This document shows, piece by piece, positions 9,581 through 16,542 of a stretch of 64,000 nt of DNA. The DNA is from Rhodovulum marinum (lineage in GTDB: Bacteria > Pseudomonadota > Alphaproteobacteria > Rhodobacterales > Rhodobacteraceae), in contig NZ_SLXP01000008.1 in NCBI RefSeq assembly GCF_004343075.1, positions 1-64,000 of the forward strand, read 5' to 3'. The notes under the pieces are model-generated. The model ran no database searches, was not told the DNA's origin, and saw nothing but the letters and a program-made list of their open reading frames with translations. Every line of letters starts with the position of its first letter. The stretch's first letter is position 1. The position numbers were made by a program, and so were the translations under genes.

Positions 9581-11095
9581 TCAGCGCAGCCGCTGCCCGT
9601 TCGCCAGAACCTGCCCCTCGGGCGTGACCTCGATTTCCGAGGTCAGCGTGTCGCCCTCGCCCGAGGGCCGGGCGAACATGCCCAGCATCATCCGCATCCC
9701 CGTCGCCTGGTCCGCCGGGATCAGCCCCATGTTCACCAGCCGGTCCAGCAGCGTGTTCGCCCCGGTCAGCTTCAGCGCGACGCCCCCGGTGGGTTTCGGC
9801 ACGCCGCCGAACGTCGTCTTGTCGGAATTGTCAAAGACAAAGGCCCCGTTGCCGGTCAGTTCCGCCCCGGCAAGGCTCAGTTGCAAATCCTTGACGTTCA
9901 GCTCGTGCAATTCGGCGGGCGGCGCCTCGGGCGAGGCGCCCGCCATCGTCTCGGGGTCGGTGATATCTACCAGCCAGCGCGCCTTGCCGCCCAGGTCCAG
10001 CACCAGCGTCGCCGGGTCGCGCGGCAATTGCCCCGCCGGATCCAGCATCGCCCAGATACCGTCGCTGACCGTCAGACCCTCGGTCCGCGTCAACAGCTGG
10101 AAATCGGCGGGCTCCTCGGTCTCGACCAGCGGCAGCCGCAGCCGGAACGCGCTTTCGGCAAATGCCAGGTCCAGCTGCGGCAGCGGCACGGCCGCGCCGC
10201 TGACCGTGATCTGCCCCGCATCGGACCGCAGGTCATAGACCATCCCGTCGCCCGCCAGCGCGAAATCGATCGACCCGCCGTCAAAGCTGGCCGCGACATC
10301 CGTCGCCCCGCCCCCGTCCGCAACCGACATTGCATAGGCGAACCCGCCATGGGTCACGCGGCCCTCGGACGCGAATCCCGCCTCCAGCATCGCCCCCAAC
10401 TGCGTGGTGTCCATCCCCGGCACCGTCACCGCCGTCGAGGTGCCGGCAAGGTCGCTCACCTCGCCCGCGTAGCGGAGGCTGACATTGTCCTCTGGCGCAT
10501 TGACGGCCACGTCGAACCGTGCCCCCTCGGCGGTGATCTCGCCCTCGACACGGGTGGTCTCGCCGCGGGCCACGGTATAGCGCCCGTTCATGCCGGTCAT
10601 CCCCGACACCGCGCGCGCATCCACCGGCGCGCCATCGGCCACGGCCCGATCAAGCGTCAGCGTGATCTCGGCGGCCGACATGTCATAGGTGATCGCGTCG
10701 GGCGTGCCGCTGGCAACCATCGAGAACCCGTCCTGGGCGACCGTCATGTCGGCCTGCACCTGCGGGCCCTCGTCGGGCCGGACGTCCATCGCGATCCCGA
10801 ACCTGCCGGGCAGCGTGACCTCGACCGACCCGTCGCCGCGGTCCCGGAACGCGATGGCGCCGTCCTGGCGGGCCACGGCGCTGCCCTCGGGCATCGCGGC
10901 GGTCACGGTCAGGTCGCTGATTGTCAGGGTGTCGCCCGAACGGGTCTCGGTCGCGCTGATCGTCTGGCCCGCCCCCTCGGCCACGGCCTTCCACGCGGCC
11001 CAGACCTCTTCGGCGGTCAGGTCGGCCCAGGCCGGCCCGGCCAGCACCAGCGCGGCGAAAATGGCCCCGGCAGAGGCCGAATTGCGGAACGACAT
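9581..11095 (-). CDS. Exported DUF2125 protein
   Basis: The 504-residue product starts with a clear Sec signal peptide (SAGAIFAALVLAGPAWA, cut near residue 24). The remainder is long, acidic and rich in beta-type repeats (for example LTISDLTVTAAMPEGSAVA and GAELTGNGAFVFDN), as in alphaproteobacterial DUF2125 proteins. The repeats recall AsmA-like or other periplasmic beta proteins, but no activity can be assigned. The start at 11095 is favoured by AAGGGG 6 bases upstream, although an ATG at 11110 also exists. It is divergent from the SDR gene, with about 140 bases between starts. Confidence 0.8.
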   Translation of the reverse strand: MSFRNSASAGAIFAALVLAGPAWADLTAEEVWAAWKAVAEGAGQTISATETRSGDTLTISDLTVTAAMPEGSAVARQDGAIAFRDRGDGSVEVTLPGRFGIAMDVRPDEGPQVQADMTVAQDGFSMVASGTPDAITYDMSAAEITLTLDRAVADGAPVDARAVSGMTGMNGRYTVARGETTRVEGEITAEGARFDVAVNAPEDNVSLRYAGEVSDLAGTSTAVTVPGMDTTQLGAMLEAGFASEGRVTHGGFAYAMSVADGGGATDVAASFDGGSIDFALAGDGMVYDLRSDAGQITVSGAAVPLPQLDLAFAESAFRLRLPLVETEEPADFQLLTRTEGLTVSDGIWAMLDPAGQLPRDPATLVLDLGGKARWLVDITDPETMAGASPEAPPAELHELNVKDLQLSLAGAELTGNGAFVFDNSDKTTFGGVPKPTGGVALKLTGANTLLDRLVNMGLIPADQATGMRMMLGMFARPSGEGDTLTSEIEVTPEGQVLANGQRLR

Positions 11096-11237
11096 GGGAA
11101 ACCCCTTCATGGCCGGATGTTTGGGCGCAGCTTCGGCCCAAGCCCCGGGGGAGTCAACGCCACGTTGCGCTGGCCTGCAACGGATGGCTGGGCTAGGAAA
11201 GAACCCCGAAGGCGCGGTCGAGCGAGGAGGCGGCAAG

Positions 11238-11993
11238 ATGGGTGAACTGGCGGGCAAAAGCGTCCTGATCACGGGGGCGAGCCGCGGCATCGGCGCGGCG
11301 GCGGCACGTGCCTTTGCCGAGGCGGGGGCGCATGTGGCGCTGGCCGCCCGCAGCGAGACAGCGATCACGACCATCGCGCGCGAAATCGGCGGCAAGGCCA
11401 TCGCGCTGCCCTGCGACGTGGCCGATTTCGCGCAGGTCTCGGACGCGGTGCGCGGCGTGGTCAAGGCATTCGGCCAGATCGACGTGCTGGTGAACAACGC
11501 CGCCGTGATCGAACCCATCGCCCGGCTGCAGGACGTCGACCCGGCCGAGTGGTCGACCGCGCTGGACATAAACCTGAAGGGCGTTTTCCACGGCTTTCGC
11601 GCGGCGATGCCCGTGATGGCCGCGATGGGCGGCGGCACCATCCTGACCATCAGTTCCGGCGCCGCCCATAGCGCGATGGAAGGCTGGAGCGCCTATTGCA
11701 CGTCCAAGGCGGGCGCCGCGATGCTGACCCGCTGCGCCGACGCGGAAGGCCGCGCGCAGGGCATCCGCGCGATCGGCCTGTCGCCCGGCACGGTCGCGAC
11801 CGACATGCAAAAGACGGTCAAGGACAGCGGCGTGAACCCCGTCAGCCGGCTGGACTGGTCCGAGCACATCCCCCCCGCCTGGCCCGCGCGCGCGCTGGTC
11901 TGGATGTGCACGGCCGATGCCGACGAATTCCTGGGCCAGGAGGTGTCGCTGCGCGAACGCGCGATCCGGCGGCGGGTGGGGCTGCCCTCGTGA
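11238..11993 (+). CDS. SDR-family NAD(P)-dependent oxidoreductase
   Basis: A 251-residue classical short-chain dehydrogenase. It has the nucleotide-binding GASRGIG (about 13-19), CDVAD for adenine contact, NNAA at about 90, and the Ser-Tyr-Lys triad as ISSGAAHS...YCTSK near residues 140-160. Substrate is not predictable. A GAGGAGG ribosome site 7 bases before the ATG fixes the start. The stop overlaps the GTG start of an enoyl-CoA hydratase gene (GTGA), so the pair may act in one acyl-CoA or beta-hydroxy acid pathway. Confidence 0.9.
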   Translation: MGELAGKSVLITGASRGIGAAAARAFAEAGAHVALAARSETAITTIAREIGGKAIALPCDVADFAQVSDAVRGVVKAFGQIDVLVNNAAVIEPIARLQDVDPAEWSTALDINLKGVFHGFRAAMPVMAAMGGGTILTISSGAAHSAMEGWSAYCTSKAGAAMLTRCADAEGRAQGIRAIGLSPGTVATDMQKTVKDSGVNPVSRLDWSEHIPPAWPARALVWMCTADADEFLGQEVSLRERAIRRRVGLPS

Positions 11994-12616
11994 TCGCGCT
12001 GGACAAGGCCGGCGCGCGCTGGAACGTGACCCTGACCCGGCCCGACAAGGCCAATTCGCTGACCCGCGCGATGCTGGGCGATCTCGACGACATCCTGGCC
12101 GAGGCGGCGGGCGCGGGCATCGCCGCGCTGGTTCTGACCGGCACGGGCAAGGTGTTCAGTGCCGGCGCCGATCTGGACGAGGCGAAAGCGGGGCTTGCCA
12201 CCGATCCCGTCTGGGAACGCGTCTCGGGCCGGATCGCGGCGCTGGACGCGCTGACGGTGGCGGCGCTGAACGGCACGCTGGCGGGCGGCGCCTTCGGCAT
12301 GGCGCTGGCCTGCGATCTGCGGCTGTCGGTGCCGGAGGCGAAATTCTTCTACCCCGTGATGAAGCTCGGCTTCCTGCCGCAACCCTCCGATCCGGGCCGG
12401 CTGGCCGCGTTGGTCGGACCCGCGCGCGCCAAGCTGTTGCTGATGGGCGGCGCGCGCCTCACCGCCGACGAGGCGCTGGCCTTCGGGCTGGTGGACCGCG
12501 TCGTGCCGGGCGAGGCGCTTTCGGCCGCGGTGGACGATCTGGTGGCCGACGTTCTGGCGGCAACGCCGGAACATCGATCGGCGATCAAGGCCCTGTGCGC
12601 GGGCCGGGACGCCTGA
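11990..12616 (+). CDS. Enoyl-CoA hydratase/isomerase family protein
   Basis: The 208-residue product has the crotonase fold pattern: RPDKANSLTRAML near the N-terminus, the oxyanion-hole segment VFSAGADLDEAKAG, and NGTLAGGAFGMALACDLRLSV. It is shorter than typical enoyl-CoA hydratases (about 255-260 residues) because the C-terminal trimerisation helices are reduced. The family Glu of the GxxGG region is not obvious, so activity may not be simple hydration. The GTG start overlaps the SDR stop by 4 bases and is preceded by GGTGGGG. Confidence 0.82.
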   Translation: MIALDKAGARWNVTLTRPDKANSLTRAMLGDLDDILAEAAGAGIAALVLTGTGKVFSAGADLDEAKAGLATDPVWERVSGRIAALDALTVAALNGTLAGGAFGMALACDLRLSVPEAKFFYPVMKLGFLPQPSDPGRLAALVGPARAKLLLMGGARLTADEALAFGLVDRVVPGEALSAAVDDLVADVLAATPEHRSAIKALCAGRDA

Positions 12617-12628
12617 AGCCGCGGCAAA

Positions 12629-12694
12629 GGGGGGGCTCTGCCCCCCGTCCTTCGGACTCCCCCCGGGATATTTCGCGCCAGAAGAAGGGGGAGG
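12629..12694 (+). repeat. Hairpin/ATATTT intergenic repeat, copy 2
   Basis: GGGGGGC, loop TCT, GCCCCCC (12630-12646) is followed by a second small hairpin GTCC-TTC-GGAC (12647-12657), then CCGGGATATTTCGCGCC and AGAAGAAGGGGG. It matches copy 1 (131-190) in order and core sequence. It lies between the crotonase-family gene and the 3' fragment of the HNH gene and may terminate both convergent transcripts. Confidence 0.65.
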
Positions 12695-12713
12695 CGAGAC
12701 GAGGGCGGAGGCC

Positions 12714-12887
12714 TTAGCGTTTGCGCCGTGCGCCCGGCGTTTTCGAGTGGAACCCCGGCGGCCGCCTGGCCACCCAGGCGATGAACTTTGCCAGGCGCGG
12801 ATGCCCCCGCAGCGCCGCGATCGTGTTATAGCTGCGCGCGAGTTCGCTTTCGCTGAGCGTTGCGTGGATTTCATTGTGGCAGATCTG
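12714..12887 (-). pseudogene. HNH endonuclease gene, 3' fragment (split by the IS1595-family element)
   Basis: The minus strand encodes HNEIHATLSESELARSYN and continues to RRPPGFHSKTPGARRKR followed by a TAA stop at 12714. It has no start of its own. Joined after removal of one 8-base target copy to the 5' fragment at 16369-16499 it gives a continuous 98-codon frame with the ICHNEIH active-site turn reconstituted, typical of the small HNH endonucleases common in Rhodobacterales. Base composition and codon use match the flanking chromosome, unlike the inserted element. Confidence 0.9.
12880..12887. repeat. Target-site duplication, left copy (CAGATCTG)
   Basis: The 8-base sequence CAGATCTG directly abuts the left inverted repeat and is repeated at 16369-16376 abutting the right one. 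An 8-base duplication is the length known for IS1595-family insertions. The target is itself a palindrome. Confidence 0.9.
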
Positions 12888-12910
12888 CGGGCTTATGTAG
12901 CAAGCGCACC
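12888..12910 (+). repeat. Left terminal inverted repeat of the IS1595-family element
   Basis: It starts CGGGCTTATGTAG and continues CAAGCGCACC. The reverse complement of 16346-16368 reads the same except at two positions (CAAG versus GAAA). These ends define the outer limits of the transposon. Confidence 0.9.
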
Positions 12911-12964
12911 AAAAGAGCAGTCGAAATTATCGACGCTAAATCTCTTCCTTGATAGCCATTTGAG

Positions 12965-13390
12965 ATGAAGATTCAGAATCTCATTAAAATCAAAGAAGCG
13001 GACTTAGTGGAGTTGTCTGCGGGTCGGCGGCCTGAACTTGAGGTTGGCATACTTCCAATTGAGGTGCGTCGGTACTTGGGTTGCTCGCGCGAGACCATTT
13101 TCTTGTCTGATCAATCGATACGGCACATTGTTCAAAAGCATGGGGACCACATTGGGAGCCAGCAACTTATGTCGCTTCCGGAAATCCTGAGCGCTGGTGT
13201 GTGGCTCGCCGACGACAGGCCCGCCCATGCTATAGCAACCTGTGAGATCGACGGCATCACGTTCAAATCGGTTGTCAAAGTGACGGTTGATCGAAGGCGC
13301 ACTTATGTGAAGACGCTTCACCGTATGACCTCACGGCAAACTCGTGCGATGCTCCGAAAGGGGACCAGAATTCGTGATGGATGGTACTGA
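12965..13390 (+). CDS. Passenger protein, possible BECR-fold (PBECR-like) nuclease
   Basis: I do not recognise the 141-residue protein firmly. The part from about residue 40 (SRETIFLSDQSIRHIVQKH, then LPEIL, FKSVVKVTVD and TYVKTLHRM) resembles phage and toxin nucleases of the Barnase-EndoU-ColicinE5-RelE group in its order of a first strand, an H-x3-KH helix and a late Thr-x-His-Arg segment. If correct it would be an RNase toxin or transposon maintenance factor. No cognate antitoxin is apparent next to it. The ribosome site is weak. Codon use is AT-richer than the host genes. Confidence 0.55.
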   Translation: MKIQNLIKIKEADLVELSAGRRPELEVGILPIEVRRYLGCSRETIFLSDQSIRHIVQKHGDHIGSQQLMSLPEILSAGVWLADDRPAHAIATCEIDGITFKSVVKVTVDRRRTYVKTLHRMTSRQTRAMLRKGTRIRDGWY

Positions 13391-13669
13391 GTGCAGCCAT
13401 GTGGTGGGGCCTGCCTGGAACCCCACAAAGCGCTCCCACCCGCGAGTGGTGCTACGGCCGGCAGAATATCACCGTGTCACACATGGCTTATGCACTGGTC
13501 AGCGGCCAAATTGCATGGTTTGACTTTAGGCTCTCTCGCGGCTTGCGTCAACGGGCCTGCGTGCGATTCTTGTTGATATTCCAACAGGTTACGTAACCCA
13601 TTGAACAGACTCGCGATTTTCGCGAATACACAGTTTGCTAACACGCTCCAGAGCGTCTTTTCCACAGGT

Positions 13670-14065
13670 TTAGTCGCTAGCCAGCCTCCAATCTGGGCTC
13701 AAGTGGATCACGACGCCTCGTTTCTTCATGCCGTCAAGAGCTGAGTATACCTTACGGTATGCCTGCACTTCGGTAAGCCCGCCATGATGTGATCTCACCG
13801 CTTCAGCGATCTCCTTTCCGGTCTTCGGGCCTTCTCTTAGCGCTTTAACAATCAAGCGGCGCAGTTCGCCCTTCTTGAAGGCTTTTGGACGTTTCTCGGC
13901 AAACCCGAACGCCTCGGGATCATGCCCCCGCAGCCGAAGCAAGGCGTCCACATGCTCCAGGCCCTCAGCGCCATCCCGCAGGCACTCGGCCCGGATGTAG
14001 AGAAGGGCGTTGCGAATGCTGGTTTCGGTCACGCGGCCGAGGCGGATGTGCTCTTTCTTGGTCAT
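13670..14065 (-). CDS. Winged-helix accessory protein coupled to the transposase
   Basis: The 131-residue product starts MTKKEHIRLGRV; its ATG overlaps the transposase stop (ATGA), so it is translated from the same mRNA. Residues 70-131 (ELRRLIVKALREGPKTGKEI, then VYSALDGMKKRGVV) look like a winged-helix DNA-binding domain. The N-terminal half is helical and charged with no known signature. A helper or regulator of transposition is the simplest reading, but this is inferred from position only. The longer upstream frame to 14398 is a shadow of the transposase. Confidence 0.7.
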   Translation of the reverse strand: MTKKEHIRLGRVTETSIRNALLYIRAECLRDGAEGLEHVDALLRLRGHDPEAFGFAEKRPKAFKKGELRRLIVKALREGPKTGKEIAEAVRSHHGGLTEVQAYRKVYSALDGMKKRGVVIHLSPDWRLASD

Positions 14066-15024
14066 GCCGCCCTCTGCCAGTAGCCTTTCCAATTCGCGCT
14101 GACCGGCGCGCCCATCGCGTTCGCCGCCAGCGTCATGGCCAGCCCGCCGTTGCTGACCCGGCGCTTGTCTTCCAGCCACGCGGCGTGGTTCGCATACTGG
14201 TAGAGATATTGCGGGCTGACGTGGTGGTGCTGGCCGTCGACCATGCGGCGCAGGCGGGAGAAGTAGCTTTCGGCCATGTTGGTATGCTTGCCGTGGTCGC
14301 TGTAGCTCAGCGAGTGGTTCACGCGATCCACCTGCCAGCCCATGTGCAGCAAGTCCCAATGGGACGCTTCGTCGGCCGACATGGTGGCGGTGCGGCACAC
14401 ATGCTCTTTCGCCAGATCGACGCCTTCGGCCTCGACCTTGGCGACGAAGGGCAGCGCCCGGCCCTTGCGCTCGCGCATCACGATCACGACGCGGCGCTTG
14501 CCGGTCTGGTGCGCTTTCAGGCGACGGTCTTTCCGGTTTTCCTTGCGGTTCTCGGGGCGAATGTGACCGCCAAAATAGGCCCCGTCGATTTCAACGTGCC
14601 CGTCCAGCACTTCGCCCGTGTGGACCTCCTGCGCCATGGCCTCGCGCAGCTTGTGCGCCAGAACGAAGGCGGTCTTGTATTGGCAATCCAGATCACGGGA
14701 CAGTTGGATCATGGAAACGCCCTTGGAAGCGTTCACGATGATGCAGATCGCCGCCAGCAGGTCCACAAAGTCCATCTTGCGCGAGGCGAAGATCGTGCCG
14801 GACGTGACCGAGAACTGGTGATGGCAGCCCTTGCACTTGAACTTCCGGCGGGTGGTGATGCTGTAGGTTTCGCAGCAGCCGCAGCGCGGGCAGATCGCCT
14901 CGCCGTCCGTCTCGGGCCAGCGCATCTTGCAGAATGTGTCGTAAGCGGTTTTCTCGCCCGCCTTGTAGATTTGGCGAATGCTGAGGGTGCGGGACGCCGC
15001 GGAAAGAAGGAAGTGCTGGGCCAT
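14062..15024 (-). CDS. IS1595-family (ISXO2-like) DDE transposase
   Basis: The 320-residue protein has an N-terminal zinc ribbon (C45, C48, C64, C67) and an ISXO2-type catalytic core. The likely acidic residues are D147 in VEIDGAYFGG, D218 in ATMSADEA, and E252 in HTNMAESYFSRL. The length is normal for the family and no frame damage is seen, so it may be active. It would cut and rejoin the inverted repeats that bound the element and make 8-base target duplications, as seen here. Downstream winged-helix gene is translationally coupled. Confidence 0.93.
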   Translation of the reverse strand: MAQHFLLSAASRTLSIRQIYKAGEKTAYDTFCKMRWPETDGEAICPRCGCCETYSITTRRKFKCKGCHHQFSVTSGTIFASRKMDFVDLLAAICIIVNASKGVSMIQLSRDLDCQYKTAFVLAHKLREAMAQEVHTGEVLDGHVEIDGAYFGGHIRPENRKENRKDRRLKAHQTGKRRVVIVMRERKGRALPFVAKVEAEGVDLAKEHVCRTATMSADEASHWDLLHMGWQVDRVNHSLSYSDHGKHTNMAESYFSRLRRMVDGQHHHVSPQYLYQYANHAAWLEDKRRVSNGGLAMTLAANAMGAPVSANWKGYWQRAA

Positions 15025-15087
15025 TTGTACTGTATCCGATGCCTATGCATCTCATATAGTACGTTGACGTATCCATTACAAGGGCAT

Positions 15088-15107
15088 AAGTATCAAATAT
15101 GATACTT
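15088..15107. promoter_or_regulatory. Palindromic operator candidate between transposase and DUF6471 genes
   Basis: AAGTATCA and TGATACTT form a perfect 8-base inverted repeat around AATA. A half-site TGATAC recurs at 15120-15125, just before the DUF6471 start. The site lies in the 102-base divergent region and could be bound by the DUF6471 or winged-helix product to control transposition. This is inferred from symmetry and position only. Confidence 0.5.
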
Positions 15108-15126
15108 TTAGCCTTGCAGGTGATAC

Positions 15127-15336
15127 ATGGCGGAGCAGTCCGAGTGGGAAGCCAAGGCGGCGAACCTCCTGAAAGCCGAGTTGAAGCGCCAGGGGGTGAC
15201 ATACGCCCAACTGGCCGAGCGGATCGGTGACAAGGAAGCCAATATCAGGAATAAGCTGTCACGCGGGAAGTTCAGCGCGGCGTTTTTGCTGGAGTGTTTG
15301 GCGGCAGTTGGGGTGAATAGACTTGCTCTAGACTGA
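15127..15336 (+). CDS. DUF6471 protein (small helix-turn-helix-like)
   Basis: The 69-residue product reads WEAKAANLLKAELKRQGVTY, AQLAERIG and IRNKLSRGKFSAAFLLECL, the pattern of DUF6471, whose layout recalls a Cro/CI-like helix-turn-helix. It is divergent from the transposase and follows a perfect palindrome. I infer a repressor-type role in the element; nothing in the sequence proves DNA binding. Family members are often found near transposases. Confidence 0.8.
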   Translation: MAEQSEWEAKAANLLKAELKRQGVTYAQLAERIGDKEANIRNKLSRGKFSAAFLLECLAAVGVNRLALD

Positions 15337-15347
15337 GGCCATCAACC

Positions 15348-15842
15348 TCAGTACGGAACCCCAAGCCGGATCGACATGGCGCTCGGAGAAACCTGAAACT
15401 TATGGGCCAACGATTCCACAGAAGTATCGCCCGCGTCGATTTCTCGATTCAGAAGATGCCAAGGCATTAATATATCAGCCGCCATGCGGTTCGCCTCGGC
15501 TTCCATCTTGTTGCTCAACATGCTGCGATAGAGCGCATCATCAGCGATACCGTCACCAATGCTGTCTTCGTGCAAGATGAAGTGTGCGCACTCATGTGCG
15601 GTCGTGAAGCGGCGACGATTGACGTGGTGAGTGCCGTTCACGAAGATGGCAAAACCGGAGTCTCCACCGCGAACCTCGTCCCGAACGATCTTTCCAGAAA
15701 GATCGTCAGGCCAACCTTGCACATGATAAACCTTAAGCCCGAGATCTTCTGCAATCGGAACGGTCTGCACAGGCGGGGCAATCGGCGCGGTTTGATGCCT
15801 CCGAACAATCTCAAGCTTTTCTGCAAGCGTAAGCATTTTCAT
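15348..15842 (-). CDS. ImmA/IrrE-family metallo-endopeptidase
   Basis: The 164-residue protein contains the zinc site HECAH at residues 83-87 within FTTAHECAHFILHED, and a downstream EAEANRMAADILMP segment supplying the third ligand. ImmA/IrrE peptidases cleave repressors to trigger mobile-element transfer or stress responses, or form the metalloprotease half of toxin-antitoxin pairs. The start overlaps the stop of the preceding membrane-protein gene (ATGA), so they are coupled. No Xre-type repressor of the usual partner kind is adjacent; the DUF6471 protein is the nearest DNA-binding candidate. Confidence 0.9.
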   Translation of the reverse strand: MKMLTLAEKLEIVRRHQTAPIAPPVQTVPIAEDLGLKVYHVQGWPDDLSGKIVRDEVRGGDSGFAIFVNGTHHVNRRRFTTAHECAHFILHEDSIGDGIADDALYRSMLSNKMEAEANRMAADILMPWHLLNREIDAGDTSVESLAHKFQVSPSAMSIRLGVPY

Positions 15843-16336
15843 TCTCCTCCCCCGGCAGGCGTGACCTTCACACCGCCAACCTCTGGGGCGGGGGTGTAGT
15901 CGCCCGTCGTTTCAGTCAGGCCGCTTCCGTCTCGTCTACGCGCCTCCATTTCCCGGCGGAACTTAATCATCTGCTGGTTAGCCTCTTCCCGGGCCTCTTT
16001 TTCGGCTGCCGCGACGGCCTTCTCCACAGCGGTCGCCTTGATCTCAACATATCCGAATATGCCGAGAGCGGCGAGAACAAAGCCAGAAAGCGCGATCACG
16101 ATCTCTAGGAACGTGACATTTAAGGCAAGAGTTTCGATTGTGTAGCCGCGCTCACTTGGCGGCATCTCTGCCGTCACCTCGATCATATTCCACCAAACGG
16201 CAAATAAGACTAGGTTAACGACGCCCACCAATGCCGCGGCAACGGCGGCCAGTGTTGCAGATTTGTTCACGGCGTCACCGCTTTTCAATGCGTAGCGAGT
16301 GACTACTTTCCGCGCGATGCTTGTGTCAACCAGCAT
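15839..16336 (-). CDS. Passenger membrane protein with coiled-coil tail
   Basis: I do not recognise this 165-residue protein. It shows two hydrophobic helices (about 27-55 and 72-100) followed by an Ala/Glu/Lys/Arg-rich segment (VEKAVAAAEKEAREEANQQM) likely to form a coiled coil, and a Gly/Pro-rich tail. It is translationally coupled to the ImmA/IrrE peptidase, so the two probably act together, for example a membrane anchor or substrate. The start at 16336 is 9 bases inside the right inverted repeat, so little room is left for a promoter of its own and transcription may enter from the broken HNH gene. Confidence 0.6.
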   Translation of the reverse strand: MLVDTSIARKVVTRYALKSGDAVNKSATLAAVAAALVGVVNLVLFAVWWNMIEVTAEMPPSERGYTIETLALNVTFLEIVIALSGFVLAALGIFGYVEIKATAVEKAVAAAEKEAREEANQQMIKFRREMEARRRDGSGLTETTGDYTPAPEVGGVKVTPAGGGE

Positions 16337-16345
16337 GTCGCCGAT

Positions 16346-16368
16346 GGTGCGTTTCCTACATAAGCCCG
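16346..16368 (-). repeat. Right terminal inverted repeat of the IS1595-family element
   Basis: The plus strand reads GGTGCGTTTC then CTACATAAGCCCG. It is the inverted counterpart of 12888-12910 with two mismatches. Entering from the HNH gene, its ATGTAG puts a TAG stop in the HNH frame at 16356-16358. Confidence 0.9.
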
Positions 16369-16499
16369 CAGATCTGGTGCAGCCGCACGGTCGGCCCGCC
16401 CTTGCCACCGCGCAGCTTGGGCGTCAGATGGTGCAGGCTCTGTTTCGCCTCCGGCGGGATGGGGCGGTCGCAGAGCGGGCAGATCGGCATGTCGGTCAT
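16356..16499 (-). pseudogene. HNH endonuclease gene, 5' fragment (truncated by the IS)
   Basis: The frame starts MTDMPICPLCDRPIPP at 16499 with a CPLC zinc-type knuckle, then KQSLHHLTPKLRGGKGGP and VRLHQIC. It runs into the inverted repeat and stops after three foreign residues, leaving 47 residues without the HNE...H half of the active site. The missing half is at 12714-12887. The intact protein would be a 98-residue HNH nuclease, a family frequent in alphaproteobacteria whose cellular role is not established. The gene is divergent from the flavoprotein gene, 43 bases between starts. Confidence 0.9.
16369..16376. repeat. Target-site duplication, right copy (CAGATCTG)
   Basis: It is identical to 12880-12887 and lies inside the HNH coding sequence. 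Removing the element and one copy restores the reading frame. Confidence 0.9.
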
Positions 16500-16542
16500 G
16501 CCCGCAAGGATGGGGCGCGGGCCGCAATCGGGCAAGGGGCGC

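Larger units (their letters stand above)
12888..16368. mobile_element. IS1595-family (ISXO2-like) insertion element with passenger genes, 3,481 bp
   Basis: The element is bounded by 23-bp inverted repeats at 12888-12910 and 16346-16368 (outer 13 bases CGGGCTTATGTAG identical, 21 of 23 matching) and by 8-bp direct repeats. It contains an ISXO2-type transposase, a coupled winged-helix gene, a divergent DUF6471 gene, a possible nuclease gene, and a membrane protein/ImmA-IrrE peptidase pair. Parts of it (12900-13700, 15350-16350) are visibly AT-richer than the chromosome, consistent with transfer. The stretch 13391-13669 holds no convincing gene. Both ends and the target copies are intact, so the insertion looks recent. 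Confidence 0.92.

Noticed and set aside
11990-12616. Frameshifted full-length enoyl-CoA hydratase
   Set aside because: The gene is short at its C-terminus, but no homologous continuation was found in other frames before the intergenic repeat.
12747-12968. 73-codon plus-strand frame across the left transposon end
   Set aside because: It runs from the HNH fragment through the inverted repeat, has no ribosome site, and the real coding sense of its first half is the minus-strand HNH gene.
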